64,000 nt of DNA from the NCBI GenBank assembly GCA_036345935.2, contig JADWOT020001210.1, positions 211,001-275,000 on the forward strand. Direction: 5' to 3'. Below the pieces are notes generated by a model that was not told the origin of the DNA, ran no database searches, and saw only the letters and a list, made by a program, of their open reading frames with translations. Shown here one piece after another: positions 11,815-23,979 of this stretch. The DNA comes from Taenia hydatigena (Eukaryota > Platyhelminthes > Cestoda > Cyclophyllidea > Taeniidae). Within the stretch, counting starts at the first letter, position 1. Every line of letters begins with the position of its first letter. Both the position numbers and the translations under genes were made by a program.

Positions 11815-13225
11815 ACCGCCCTTTCAATTAACACAAAGCAGCCATTCACTCTATCCTCCCCTCTCCTCTCCCTCTCCGTTACTTCACAGTTGATAGCAAA
11901 CTTTGACTTTACATGATTCAAAACCACCTATGAAGTAGGCCTCTTTAACACTTTCTATTTTGTTAACCTTATCCTTGGTGTTGTCAACTTCTACTTCAAT
12001 ACGTCCTCACCTTATAATACCTACCTTCCCATCGTCACACATAGGCGGCACACACTGTTATTCACACTTCCACCATCTAGCAAGATTTCTTTCCCCTCCT
12101 TTTTCTTTTTAACTCCCTTCTTTTCACCCACGTGGACTTACTTAACCACTTGTCATCCCATGTTCATCCCTTTCCACCCACCACCATCACGACTACTAAC
12201 TCTCCCTTCTACCTCTATCACCTCGCTTGCATTCAATATCTTTCCTTTCTTCCCTCCTTTATTCGTTCTTGATTTTACCCGCCTTTTTTATTCTTTTTGG
12301 TTAAATCTGCTTGTTAAAACAGAAAGGTGGGGGCCTTCGATTCCTTCCTCCTTGCCTTTCACTACCATGGATCTACTGAGCGTTGCTCCGCACTGCCACA
12401 TATCATTCATTTAAATACATCTCTTTTATACCAGGAAGAAACCAAACAATTATATAAAAGGACGTTAAACGCACTTTTTCTTTTTTATTTATGCTTTTGA
12501 CTCTACCAAGTTCTCCTCATCTACTTTCCTTCTTCATCATCACTCCGACCGTCACATATACGTGACGCATACATTTATTCACCTATCATTTGCCTCCTTC
12601 CTGCTGTTTTTCTCAACTCTATCATGCGAATCATATTTTATTGCCTTTTTTCGCTTTTTTCTTTAATTATCTTTGCAAGTGGCAAACTATAAATTTCCTT
12701 GCATTTATCTTCCATTTAATTATTGTTGGCATAACTTCTTATTTGCTTCACTTTTGCTCTCACTGTTAAAATTAACAGGGCAATGAGTTAGTGAACAACC
12801 ACTTATTAGAGGGTTCCTCCTTACAGTTTTTGAATTTCATCTCACCGTCACACATACGTGATAGTAATTTGTATTAACAATTTACCATTATCTTCTACTC
12901 CCTTTCATATCGCCATCACTGATGCTTTTTTAAAGTCTCATGCATATTTACATGCATCACTGCCTCCTCCTCAACGTCCAATTATCTAACATTCTCTCCT
13001 CTTCTCCTTCATTCCCATCCCTGCCTCCCTGCCTCCACTTCATTCACACAGACAAACGCTCGCCTTCATTCTCCATTTCTTCCTTTTAATTTATCGTCTT
13101 GGAGGTCATGTCCTTCTCTTCTTTTCTTTGCTTTTTTTTTTTCTTTCATTTATTCATCCATTCACCGCAGACGTCTTCAACCTTCCTCTTCTTCTTTTGC
13201 CACTTCTATTCCTTTCTCCTTTATT
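11815..13225 (+). repeat. Long pyrimidine-rich tract (inverted copy of the unit's purine tract)
   Basis: For about 1.4 kb the plus strand is dominated by C and T, with runs such as CCTCTCCTCTCCCTCTCCG at 11856 and a T run at 13131-13144. It is the reverse complement of the purine-rich tracts in C (21190-22390) and D (42240-43420). Open frames here (for example 12160-12414) consist of Phe, Leu, Ser and Pro and reflect composition rather than coding. Confidence 0.6.
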
Positions 13226-13499
13226 GTCACAAATACGCAAGCACACACTCGCACCAGCTAGCAACAAAATTGAGTCCTCCTCTTCAACAGGGAGGAAATC
13301 AGGACTGGCAGCCAGACAGGTCCTACTCAAACCTTTCCCCTGCCAATGCAATCTATGCCGCAATCTCTACGTGCATCGCAGCCATCACGACAAGGACGTT
13401 CATCCAACCAAAATACGCATGGCCCCATTAGTTTTGTCTGATCGAATAACCAGCCTGATGAATGCGTTCAAAATATTTGCAAGCCTCCAACTTTTGTAA
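13128..13499 (+). other. Cys/His-rich exon, inverted copy in unit B
   Basis: The informative part is 13303-13499: KPFPCQCNLCRNLYVHRS, then DKDVHPTKIRMAP and VLSDR, ending at TAA after ASLQLL. This is the same frame and stop as the minus-strand copies in A and C. Upstream the frame stays open through the pyrimidine tract (Phe/Leu/Ser-rich), which is probably fortuitous. CxxC followed by His residues suggests metal binding, but the spacing is not classical C2H2. No start or splice site can be fixed. Confidence 0.35.
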
Positions 13500-13590
13500 A
13501 AGTTGTCTTCCTAATGGTAAGCTGTATGCAACCATAGATTTCTAACTGCGATCAGTTTCAGGGATCCTTTTATGCGCATATTTTAGTATT

Positions 13591-16500
13591 TGCGCATAGA
13601 AACTGGTGCCCATTTTTACTGACCACGTTGCAGAGCTAGCTTTCACAACCTCATTTGAAGTCTTAAAATCGTTTATACAATGCTTGTTTATTGACAAATC
13701 AGTAGAAATAATGGTTGCCGTGACACACTGAGAGATAAAATGGGTGTATGCAGAAGATTAAGCCAACTTTCCTTAACCAGACTTAAATGCGTCGATTGGC
13801 TATCTTGCCATTGTCGATGCGTTGACAATGAAGCATTGCAGCATGCCAAATTTGACTGGGTTGATTCAGTGAAATGTTGTGACCAATGCCTGTGCATTCA
13901 ATTAATTCAGTAAAGACAAATGATCTATGCGGCAATACAGCAATACAACAAAACGGTCGGGGTACCTTATTTGCTCCATGGCGTGAACGACTTCTTCAAT
14001 GGAATCGGTGGAGATGGAAAAGAGGAATTAGAAAGAATTGGGTGGTGATAAGTGAAGACTAGCAAGGGGCGCTACACCATTGGTTTCGTAATTCTTGATG
14101 GGACGTAATCTCGGTGCTCAATAGGCAATGATGATTTTGGCTTCAATTCAGGCTGATGGAAGAAGAACAACTCTGAAGCAAAAGTGCATGCTTTGCTAAT
14201 TTAATAAGGCGTGTTAACCGCAGGGAGAGTGTAAACAGTTCAGCTAACTTTATGCGAAACTTTTGCAAATTAATTAACAACTTAATTCTGTCGACTGGAG
14301 CTTAATTAGGTTGGCTTGAGAAATTACGTGACTTTTTGCTACCACAAAATTATTAAGTACACATCTACAAATAAGTATTTGCATGTGTGGAGGTATATTT
14401 AACCTTGCCAGCAAAATGCCAACGCATTTCGTGGGAGGGAGACCTGGCCAAATTTATGCTATCAAATCGGTGCGTGTATTGTGCCTTTTACGCAAAGGCT
14501 CTACAGATTTGATCCTTAAATAGAAGTGAGTAATTATTAACATGAGTAGAGTTGCTTGTGTTCTCTTCAAAACACCTAGCTGGGCCGATTTAGCATTTTT
14601 TGAGATTTCGATTGTAAATGCATCTGTAGCTAAGCCAGTTTTGCCGCCTTTAGTCTTGTTAGCGACAGTTAAATCCCAACTGTCAATGCGGTGCGTTAGC
14701 TCTGGCAAAAGAGGTAATTCGCAATGAGACATCAGTGAAGACGTCAATGTGTCAAATTCCTAGCGGTCTTAAACACTCCATCATCCTTGACGCAGTTGGA
14801 TCGGGAATGTTAGCCAAGCAAGTGAGTTGGTTAGGATTGAGTATTTGAATTTAATTTACAAGCTGTCCTTTTGTCTGTTCTTGTCCTGCTATCAAAGCCA
14901 CCAGTTTAGTTATCAAATGATGAATGTTCTATGCAAGCCAGAGCTTGGAAGCTTACAAATAATAAGGGTTTGATAATTGTGAGTTTCGTGTGGAAGATGC
15001 GCTGAGAATAGGATCGTCGCGTTAACAATAGTTACTGAAAAATGCGATATTGCCTGAACTTCTCCTGAGTGCCCCATCACCATGCATTATTAGTTGATTC
15101 ATGCATTTCCCAAAATGCCGTGCACTTTTAATCACTTTGCCAGCGCTGATTTATTCATGGGATCTGAACTGGTTCACTTCATACTCATTGGACATTAGTA
15201 GTGCGCAGACTAAACTAACCGCTTTCTGCTAAGCGCATTGTCACCTATGCATTATCGGCATTAATGCGTCCGTGATTAACACTGCACTTAAGGCAGTCTA
15301 CAAGTTGATAAATTGGATAAATGAGAAATGGCATTTCCCATTCCTTACTCTTAAGCATTCCACCCATTGTGTGGGATTGAATTCGGGTATAGCAACATCA
15401 TCTCACAAGGCCATGCTATTTATAAGGGAGCAAGTACTACAGCCTGACTTTTTGATGGAAGAATGGCCACGACTTTACCATCCTCATGGACATGTGAACT
15501 ATAGGCAGATTTGACGTTGCGAAGAGGCGGTTCCATCATTAAAGTAGGTAATCCATTTTGCTGTTGGGTAGTGAAGACTGCTTGTGATCAGTGTGAATAC
15601 TCAAGACAAGGGAACCACTGTCACTGATTCGGGTGATTATTCGATGATTTTGTTCTCGGTTTAATAAGTTTGAGCATGCCTAGGCAGTGTGCATTACAGC
15701 CAATGTTGAAGTGATGCAAGGTTGAAGGCACATGGGTGGTTCTAGACCTTAGTTGATCATGTCTTCAGTCACTGAATTTAGACCATTTGTTTAATCACTG
15801 CGTAATCCAAAGTGTGATAATACATTTGCTGGTAAACTTCGAATCCCATCTCGACGTTGGCTTCTCCCAACAGTTCAATGCTTGTCGAATCCCACATGCA
15901 CGTGTTCGCTGTAAATAGAGAGCTTTCTAAGCTCCCACAACATTGCAGTTCCCATATTAATACGAGTAGAGGTGAGACTATGAAGGTGCACACGCACGTC
16001 GGCCAAAGAGCTGACTAGCTAGCAGCGAAAATGCCTCAGATTTTCCTCTAGACCGCTGCCTGCCTCTCTATCATCCAACACATCTGTCTTCTCCCCCAGG
16101 CAAACTTGCTTTTCTTCTGTTTCACTATGCACTACATGAGCAATAAGCAATACATCAGCATCTCTTAGCCTACACATCCATGTCAATCAATTAGCTAATT
16201 GTTCCAGGATTAAGCTAAAATCACCACATTATTTTTAAAACCTGCTTAGTACGATAAACTAATCACATTTGACTCACAATTATGCTCATTAAGCATGGTG
16301 CCACGTTTGATGGAGACCGATTAAACTGCCTTGGATCCGTCTCGGACCAAGACGAATGCCATGAAGAGGAGTAACCTGTAACCAACATTACAGCCACGTA
16401 TGCGGTTGCATTCATTACTCCCTCGTACGCCTTCCCGCCCACAGTATGTCATCGTTGCTCTGACTGTTGCTATCAACGAGGGTCCAGCATCATAAGTGAA

Positions 16501-16799
16501 CGACTTTGAAAAGAAATTTATGGAATCGAACCACGAGATGCTTTGATAAGGAGGACTGATTACATGTAAGTAGGATGCTTGATGCGAAAAATGCCGTATA
16601 GAACAATAGCCTTGAGGCGCTGCAAAATAACAAATGGCATATTAAGGCAAAATAACGAGTCAGCCAAAATGATAAATGGCAATGCCTTGAGGCTGTCATC
16701 ACAATATTGAATTATTTGCTTCTAGAAAGGCAACATTTACCCTCCTTTGCGTCCCTGCTCCTCCAATGGGCATCAAATCGAGGCTACAGAGGAACGATT
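13591..16799. other. Spacer between B and C
   Basis: No unit sequence seen. There are three short frames without copies: 14454-14747 on the minus strand (97 codons, words LPLLPELTHRIDSW and KGGKTGLATD), 15272-15514 on the plus strand (80 codons, NWINEKWHFPF) and 15778-15993 on the minus strand (71 codons, ELLGEANVEMGF). Any of these could be an exon. None is recognised, and no RNA gene is visible. Confidence 0.3.
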
Positions 16800-16833
16800 G
16801 CTATTTTAAGCTAACCGCACCTAAAAATGCAAT

Positions 16834-16876
16834 CCAATAAGTAAAAAAATAAGTAAAAAAAATAATAAGTAAGTAT
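16834..16876 (+). repeat. Degenerate AAGTAAAAAA/TAAGTAA simple repeat
   Basis: A short A-rich run (AATAAGTAAAAAAATAAGTA and similar) at the left edge of unit C. Unit E has an AT-rich TATAGATATATATA stretch at the equivalent place (51820). Such a run at the unit edge could be a former insertion junction, or simply a microsatellite. Confidence 0.5.
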
Positions 16877-17308
16877 ACCTGCTCACGTAACGTTACGTCA
16901 CAGGGCACTTGAATAATTTAATGCTTTACGCTTAAAAACTACATTCTAACTTCTGGCAGGTTTTGCATTAGTGGTGAGTAAGTCAACACAAGGTCATCGT
17001 ATATTACAAGAATGCGCCGCTAGGATTTGCACACTTCCTTCCAAGCAGATCCGAGTAGCACCTGAGAATCTTAGTTGGTCGTTGGGCTTTGCTGATTGTC
17101 TGGATGTGAGAAGTGATTAGAACTGGGTGATGATGATCACTTGATCCATTAAAGAAACTTCATTTGAATAGTTTATAGCATATTTGAGAGGCAATGTTTC
17201 AGGTGGGTTCGCTTATATCTTCATCCGTTGCATGACTTTATTATATCCCAATTACTCCCGTATCCTCCACGAAAGTTCCTGAAATTGACCATTAAAGTTC
17301 TGCTTTAG

Positions 17309-18086
17309 GAGGAATCAACAAATGAACGACTTGATCATGACCTTCCCAGTCAAACACTCAGTATCCGCCACAGCGCAAAGGACATGAAATGGCTAGATGC
17401 ATACCTCTGCTATGTGCTTTTCTTCACTACCGCGGAGGGAAACTTTCATCGTTTCGATCATGCAGAATGCCACTACGATAGCACAGATGATTTATTCCAT
17501 GTTCTCGCGTCGAGAGAATTTCCCGCTAATGCAAAAGCTCCGATTAGCTCTCTGATCACCACATTATGTCGCTGCACGAAAACGCTACAAATGCGACTTG
17601 CTAGTACTACATTCCGCTTTATCCACTTGTCTCTCTTTGGATGTGTCTACGGATGTTCCCAACTTTTTAAACCAGTAGGATTCATTCTCAATGACAGCAG
17701 GTGGCACCGCACTGGACAAGAGTGAATGGTTCGAGGAAGGGAGAGAAAGGATGCAGCTGAGTGATTGTGACTGGGATGTTTTATATCTTGATTATCCGGA
17801 TTTGGAACATGGGGATTGTCGACACCTGAATGCCGTAGCCGATGGTATCACGCCAAAACAAACGCTTGTTGTGATAGGCTCGGTGTAGCAAACGTTGGAT
17901 CTCCTCTCGAACTTGGACTGCAAAAAGTGGCAAAGCAAACGGACGATCAATTTAGTAGAGATGGTGCAGTGGACCTGTCTTTATGTCATGCGGAGAAGTT
18001 TAGCTTTATGTGCTCTAGCATGTTCATGATTAGTTGGTCTATGGCGCATTTGACAAAGGGCTTAAAAGCCTCGAAATTAGTGCCAT
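17309..18086 (+). pseudogene. BRCT-like exon, copy C, frameshifted and stopped
   Basis: It begins after the acceptor TGCTTTAG at 17308 and has the same 25 codons before the conserved Met (17384) as unit E. The frame agrees with E through KWLD, HYDS, ANAKAPISSLITT and RCTK. Then about 22 bases are missing relative to E, so the reading frame shifts. The domain core returns in another frame (17691-17888: TAGGTALDKSEW, VLYLDYPDLEHGDC, KQTLVVIGSV) and meets TAG where E has TGG. Further on, most of the segment between NLDC and TINLVEM is deleted. A clear relic. Confidence 0.6.
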
Positions 18087-18294
18087 AAAATGACGCTTAA
18101 AAAGACCCTTTCTTTTTATCACTGCATTAGGTGAATTGGGAAAAATAGGAGTAATTTGGAATTATGAGGCCTTAAGTAATATATTAGTCCGCCCATTCGT
18201 GGACTATGATGATGCGTCTTTCTAAACATTAAATCAATGGGTACGAGAATACGAATTTCTTTGGTACTAATAATTTTCAAATGCATGTTTAACA

Positions 18295-18615
18295 CATCAA
18301 AGTTTGTTTGCTGACATCATATGACTTAAGTAGTCGGTCAGAAAGAATGCTTGTTTTGAACCAGGCATTTCTGACTTCGTTTGTTTTTCTGCAGATGGCA
18401 TGGCTGCATGCGTGGCATCTAGAGGCGTGCACTCGCAGACACCAAGACTCACTTCTCCTGCCTCAGCCCTAGCTGTTTACCTCCCAACATCGAATTTGAA
18501 TTGTGAATTGACTCACCGCTTTACAATGGTCAGTTTACATCCAGAGTTCACGTTAAGGACTAAGGAATGTAGATTACAAAATTTGGTAACTTTGAATACG
18601 CCACCTGGAGACTAA
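18295..18615 (+). other. Unit segment with acceptor-like TTTTTCTGCAG, copy C
   Basis: Homologue of 2280-2580 and 10560-10850. A good polypyrimidine tract and CAG precede position 18396. The frame after it (18400-18615, 71 codons) includes VASRGVHSQTPRL and CELTHRFTMV, close to residues of the B frame. It may be an exon downstream of the main one, but the main exon has its own stop in B and E, so it would belong to an alternative form or to another gene. Confidence 0.25.
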
Positions 18616-19668
18616 CTTTACGCGCCTTAAATGTTTTTCAAATTAGAGGGCTTTAACTTGAGATCGGCGAGCGTTACGAGTTATGATCTGCAGTCGCAAT
18701 CATAATCGGATTTCAAATCAAGGCCAAAGCTAACCTCAAATCCTGTGAGTGTTAGTGAGATGCGAGATGTGGTGCATAGTTTAATGAACAATTGGTATTT
18801 TTACCCTTACTTTTCTACTCCTTTAAATAATCTGTCTAAAACCAACTGATTAACAAAAGATGGCCTAACCGTGTTAGTCTCTTGTACTCTCCACTTCCTT
18901 CTGGAATCACTAAGGTCATGGGCAAGTTTAATTACCATAAGGCTGGTAAATCAACGCTAAGCAGGGTGACCTACTCTTAGCAGAAACCTGATGAGCCTCT
19001 GAATGAGGTTTTGCCAGTTTCTTTATCCTGAGGCGTCTAATATTTTAACATGTACCTGGCTCAGCTGCCCATGTAAGTGTTGCATGCTCCATTCGCAATT
19101 AATTTTGGAGTCCGTAAACCATCTTGCCACCATGGCATCACATCATTAAGAGAGCATGATCATTGGTGGTTTAAGTGAGAGTTGGGAGTGCGATAGTCGA
19201 CCACTTCATTGCGCGATCATATTCTCCACGTATAATTATCATTGAAGTATGGCGCATGTTGGTAATGCCTGGTTCACATTTGATGGCCAGATTGTCAGTT
19301 TAAATGAGCTGGCGAGTAAATTGTTAAATAGATGACCAGCTGAACTACCCACCAGAATAGCCAACCTTCTACTGAGCAGCAGACCTAATGAGTTTATTCA
19401 TTGGCACGGTAAGGTGCCAGAAACCGTGCTGTCTTTTCTAAGTCCTCTGAGGGTACATACGAAGCACCGACACCACCAAGTATTTAGATTTCGGAGTACA
19501 ATTTTTGGCTGAACCAACCATGGGCAAGTCGGAGAACTACAAAAGCAATGTTAGCCTCTCAGGTAGTGGCAGTATACGTTCGTTTTGTTGCAAAAACGGC
19601 TAGTTGCAATGCTGAGCGTCATTAATGTGGGACACTGTTTTGGTGGAATGGCCCACACTCCTCGGGCG

Positions 19669-19851
19669 TCACATATCGGTGACCACGGAATTATCCGGAG
19701 GACTTGGAATGTCTTGTATGTGAGTAAATTGCATTGTATATCGTAAAGAGAGGGCGACCAACAATGTAATGCGCCTACTAACGGCGTGGGGGTGCATGAA
19801 GGCGATAAAGCCTACGTGAGTAGTGTGAGTGCACAACCCTTCCACAATCAT
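19669..19851 (-). other. Conserved mid-unit frame, copy C
   Basis: A 60-codon minus-strand frame of the same length as in A (3581-3763). It shares MIVEGL, THTTH, GFIAFM, RYTMQ, QDIP and NSVVT with A, D and E. The plus strand over the same bases is also partly open, and a GTATGTGAG donor-like site follows at 19717. Coding strand undecided and family not recognised. Confidence 0.25.
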
Positions 19852-19939
19852 TGCCTTTCAATACTAGTTGTGCCCACACCACGAATGCTTGACACATCTT
19901 TTGATCAATACACTACTTTAGACCGCTAAATTTATTCGT

Positions 19940-20090
19940 TCTTCGCAGGTGGCTCGAAAATCGCTGGCATTTGCTGTTCTTGCAATCAGTCCTTCATCCA
20001 GACAGTTTGATTCTTCTTGCGAAGGAGGTGGTATGCGCCTAGATGGATGCGAGATGAGTTACTGTTGTATAGATGACTCTAAGAAAGGAA
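19940..20090 (+). pseudogene. Cys-containing mid-unit block, copy C
   Basis: Homologous to 41010-41161 (D) and 54640-54790 (E). It follows an acceptor-like TTCTTCGCAG at 19939-19948. The first part reads GSKIAGICC, but the D-like frame is interrupted by TGA within the block. D keeps the longest open version. Confidence 0.3.
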
Positions 20091-20945
20091 TCAGGTTATT
20101 CAATTTAGCCTCAAGCTAGAACCTGTGCGGTTGAGCAGGGTAGCTAGACTTGGACTCACAATTTCCATTTTTTTCCAGAGAGATTTTCTGGGTGACTACT
20201 TAAACAATCAGAAGAGCGGGATGAGACCTGGCTTTTTACTGACAATAATAAAGGCTCTTTCTTCCCTTTCTCTTTTCATCGTTCCCTTTTTTTGCCTCTT
20301 TATCATGTTACCTGCTTATTTCTTCCTACCATTCTTTTTCTTAATCCACCTCTTCCTTTTTAAAATTCAACTGCTAATAGTTTACTAAAAGATGCCTCTC
20401 ACGGTAATAAATCATGCATTTCGAGTGTGTCGAAGCAGAGACCAAAAGAAACACACAATGCGTTGGTGCGAGCGTCTTTGAATAATCTTTTTCCTTCTGC
20501 CCTTTCCCTTTAAAATTAGCAAGACAATAAGGTATTAAACAACAACTTTTCCCTTCCTATAGGGTGGCATTAACCAAAAGCCGGTGAAAGGTGGGAGTGC
20601 GCACCAGGCGAGTTGCGTGTCGATAGGCTAAATTGAGCCAACCACGTAAAGCCCTGTACTAGCAGTCACCACGTTCAACTGCAAGTTTGTTTGAGCATGT
20701 CATATGAAATATTTAATGCAAATTCATAAAGGAAGGCAATATTTTGACGGAGTTGTGCTTTTACTCAATATCTTCTCAGTAGCAGTATTCCATCTGCCTA
20801 GGTGAAGAAGACCTGGTCTGATCTGGTGGTGGCAAATGAGACGAGTGCTAGAGTTCGACACTGCCAAAATCATAAAAGGATCCCTAAAACTGTTCGTAGT
20901 TAGGAATCTATGTTTCCACATAACTTACTACTGAGAAGACAACTT

Positions 20946-21347
20946 TTACAAGAGTTGGACGCTTGCCACTACTTTGAATGCATTCATCAGGCTGGTTAGT
21001 CGGTCAGATAAAACTAATGGGGCTATGCGTATTTTGGTTGGATGGACATCCTTGTCGTAGTAGCTGCGATGCACGTAGAGATTACGGCATAGATTGCATT
21101 GACAAGGGAAAGGTTTGAGTAGGACCTGTCTGGCTGCCAGTCCTGATTTCCTTCCTGTTAAAGAGGAGGACTTAATTTTGTTGCTAGCTGGTGCGAGTGT
21201 GTGCTTGCGTATTTGTGACAATAAACGAGGAAGAAATAGAAGTGGCAAAAGAAGAAGAGGAAGGTTGAAGACGTCTGCGGTGAATGGATGAATAAATGAA
21301 AGAAAAAAGAAAAAGCAAAGAAAAGAAGAGAAGGACATGACCTCCAA
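20946..21347 (-). other. Cys/His-rich minus-strand exon, copy C
   Basis: Minus-strand frame ending at the same TAA after SVQLL as in A and the inverted B copy. Core words are AARQVLLKPFPCQCNLCRN, YVHRSYYDKDVHPTKIR and VLSDRLTSLMNAF. The first His of the block is replaced by Tyr here. About 70 upstream codons are Phe/Leu/Ser-rich and read through the purine tract, so the true exon is probably only the last 60-65 codons. It lies opposite in direction to the BRCT-like exon, which suggests a second, oppositely oriented gene in each unit. Confidence 0.35.
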
Positions 21348-22390
21348 GACGATAAATTAAAAGGAAGAAATGGAGAATGAAGGCGAGCGTTTGTCTGTGT
21401 GAATGAAGTGGAGGCAGGGAGGCAGGGATGGGAATGAAGGAGAAGAGGAGAGAATGTTGGGTGATTGGATAGTGAGAGAGAGGCAGTGATGCATGTAAAT
21501 ATGCATGAGACTTTAAAAAGCATCAGTGATGGGGATGTGAAAGGGAGTGGAAGATAATGGTAAATTGTTGGTACAAGTGTATGTCATATGTGTATGCCGG
21601 TGAGATTAAAGTTAAAAAATTATGAGGTGGAACCCTGTACGAAGAGAAAGGTGGTCGTTTAATAACTTATAGTCCTGCTTATTATAAAATAGAGTCCGAA
21701 AGGGAAGCAAATAAGAGGATTCGCCAACAATAAATGAATAGAGGAATAAAGGCAGGGAAATCGGTAGTTTCTCACTTACATAGGACCCAAAAACGAGAGA
21801 GGCGGAAGGGATTAGAAGAATATGGTGCACATGATCGAGTCGGGAAGAAGGACAGGAAAGAGGCAAATAATAAGTGAATAAATGTGTGCGTCATGTATGA
21901 GCGATGGTAGAAATGATGGTGAAAGGAGGAAATAGAGTGGAGGAGAACTTGGTGAATTCAAAAACATGAACAAAAAAGGAGACGTATTTGACATTCCTTA
22001 TATAATCGTTTGGTTCCTCTTGGTATAGATCCATCGTAGTGATAGGTAGGGAGGAAGGAATAAAGGAACTCTTATTTTTGTTTTAATTGCTAAAATAAAA
22101 TCAAAGAAAAGAAATAGGAATGGAATAAGAGGATGGGAAAGATAGAAAAAAAGGGAGGAAAGAAAGTATATTGAATGCAAGCGAGGCGATGGGGTAGAAG
22201 GGACGGTCAGAAGTTGTGATAGTGGTGGGTGGAAAGAGGTAAAGGTGAGGTGACGAGTAAATAAGTAGGTCCACGTGGGTGGGAAGAAGAGAGTTAAAAG
22301 GAGAAAAAGAATGGAAGAAAACTCTGCTGATTTGTAAAAATGTAGATAAGAGTGTGTCGCTAATGTGAGGTGAGAAAGCACTGATTTAGA
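21190..22390 (+). repeat. Long purine-rich tract, copy C
   Basis: About 1.2 kb in which the plus strand is strongly enriched in A and G (for example GAGGAAGAAATAGAAGTGG at 21227, GGAGGAAGGAATAAAGG at 22048). It is collinear with D (42240-43420) and inverted in B (11815-13225). Such strand asymmetry over more than 1 kb is unusual and can favour triplex structures. The frames on the opposite strand are compositional. Confidence 0.6.
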
Positions 22391-23239
22391 AGTTGATAAG
22401 TTTAAGGGTAGGATTAACTAAATAGAAAGCATTAAGGAAGTCTACCTAATAAGTGGTTATAAATTTTGTCAAAAATTTGCTATCGAATGCGAAGTGTTGG
22501 GGAGGGAGAGGAGAGTAGAGAAGAGTGAGCGACTGCTTTGTATTAATTAGAAGGGCAGTGGTGGTAAGTGCAAGCACTAAAATGATTCCAAATGTCCATG
22601 ATTCTTGATTCCATTTAAATTTTTTGCACCGTAAAGAGGCCACGTGAGCTTCAAGTCCAAAATACGATGTGTAGGGCGCCAAGTGACTCCAAAGGATCTC
22701 CGGGGCTATAAAATTACGCAATCGAACTTAAAAATGAGGCCTAGCTTCCTATATTGGTGCATTATGGCGTCATCTGACCTTGAATTACACTGGACTCCTA
22801 TCACTGGCCTCTGGTTATTCATAATTAGTACTTCTACGTAGCCCGAAACCGCCCAGAGGTCTATTTTACGTCACTCGACCTTGAATGAGACTGCATTCTT
22901 ATCTAGTGGTCGATTCTTACTCAAATTTTGAGTTGAATAGGAAAGGCATTTTTCATAGGTTTTTTGCACCATTTAGTAATAACGTTTTCAATGCTTTTAC
23001 CCTCTTGTACTGGTAGACCTTTAACGATGGCTTTTACTTATGTGTTTAGGTGTTTCTAGTAATGAACGAGGGGTGGTTCTCTGGCTAGCGTAGCCCTTGA
23101 ACGAGGCTAATTTCGTTACTGTGTTCCTTCCAGTGTCACTGCAGGCTGTTTAGGGCCTTTGCCAACCCTCTTAGGTGACTAGAGCATCGCATTCATTTAT
23201 TGCAATGGACAGTGTCACTTTGTACTGCATCTTTATCCG

Positions 23240-23545
23240 CTTACCTAGCCGTCCACCTATACCCTGACCGACCGGTCTATACATCAGTCTCCTAACCCAT
23301 CTATCCAACTCAGTGCTACCCCTCCTTCTTCCTCCATCTTCTCACTCTAATTTACCTTGGCTGGTGTATAAGGTGTGTCCTCTGAGTTTATGTACTACAC
23401 TCACTTGTCTACTGACAGCACGGGCCTATCAAAACTGCTGCATTCTCGCGAGTCAGAAATGCTTGAATTTCAGGGATTCTAAAGGGGACACCTCTTTTAT
23501 CCTTCCTCTTTGCCCTTCTTTTATACCTCCCCCCCTCACCACGGA
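23240..23545 (+). repeat. Unit segment with three copies (C)
   Basis: Matches 44310-44615 in D and the isolated fragment 37595-37885. Shared words are CATCTTCTCACTC, TAAGGTGTGTCC, CTGCATTCTCGCG and AGAAATGCTT. Reading frames in the three copies do not agree, so I treat it as non-coding. Confidence 0.6.
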
Positions 23546-23979
23546 AGGGTGAAGGCCTGTCATCGGCACAAACTCATTCGTTTTGTCGGCCGGTCAGCCA
23601 TCGTTAATGGACTTATATGTTCTTTGCATGGTTGAATGTCTAGGTCTTGATGGCCCTGATGTGGTCCCTATGTTTGCTTCCAAAACTTGTGCTCCTTTTC
23701 CATAGATTTTGTAATGATGGGGTGAATCGCAAATTGACAAGCAAACGCACTGGTGCACTGTCTTTAAAATCCGTTGCAGTCGACTCAGTATTACGACTCT
23801 CCCTCCCTCTCAACCGCCTCCACTTGTTGCTTTTCAGTAGGACCACGAAACCAACATGTCTGGGTGGATAAGCTGATGCGGTTGAAGTGTGTCTGGTCGT
23901 GAAATGCAACCATTTCAACCTGACGTCTATACTTTGTTTGACGGAAACATCTAGCCCTTTGGCTAGGTTGATTCAAGTC

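Larger units (their letters stand above)
11626..13590 (-). repeat. Inverted block of the unit joined to unit B
   Basis: The reverse complement of this stretch follows unit D from about 43830 back to 41930, and unit C from about 22750 back to 20870. Matching words include the complement of CATAAAGAGACCACGTGG near 11730, the whole pyrimidine-rich tract, the Cys/His-rich frame (13303-13499) and GGGATCCTTTTATG at 13561. Homology ends at about 13590. Since A, C and D carry the same material in the opposite orientation, an inversion (or inverted insertion) happened inside unit B after duplication. Confidence 0.7.

Noticed and set aside
12160..12414. 84-codon frame, and similar frames at 21158-21523, 21998-22381 and 42238-42555
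   Set aside because: They lie in the pyrimidine-rich strand of the unit tract and consist mainly of Phe, Leu, Ser and Pro. Openness follows from the lack of A and G, not from coding.
16366..16420. Similarity to 46070-46110 (CATTCATTACTCC words)
   Set aside because: Only about 40 bases agree and flanks differ. Could be chance in this composition.
20946..21347. Classical C2H2 zinc finger
   Set aside because: CxxC is present, but the following His residues are at the wrong distance (about 8, not 12, residues before the first). Kept only as Cys/His-rich.
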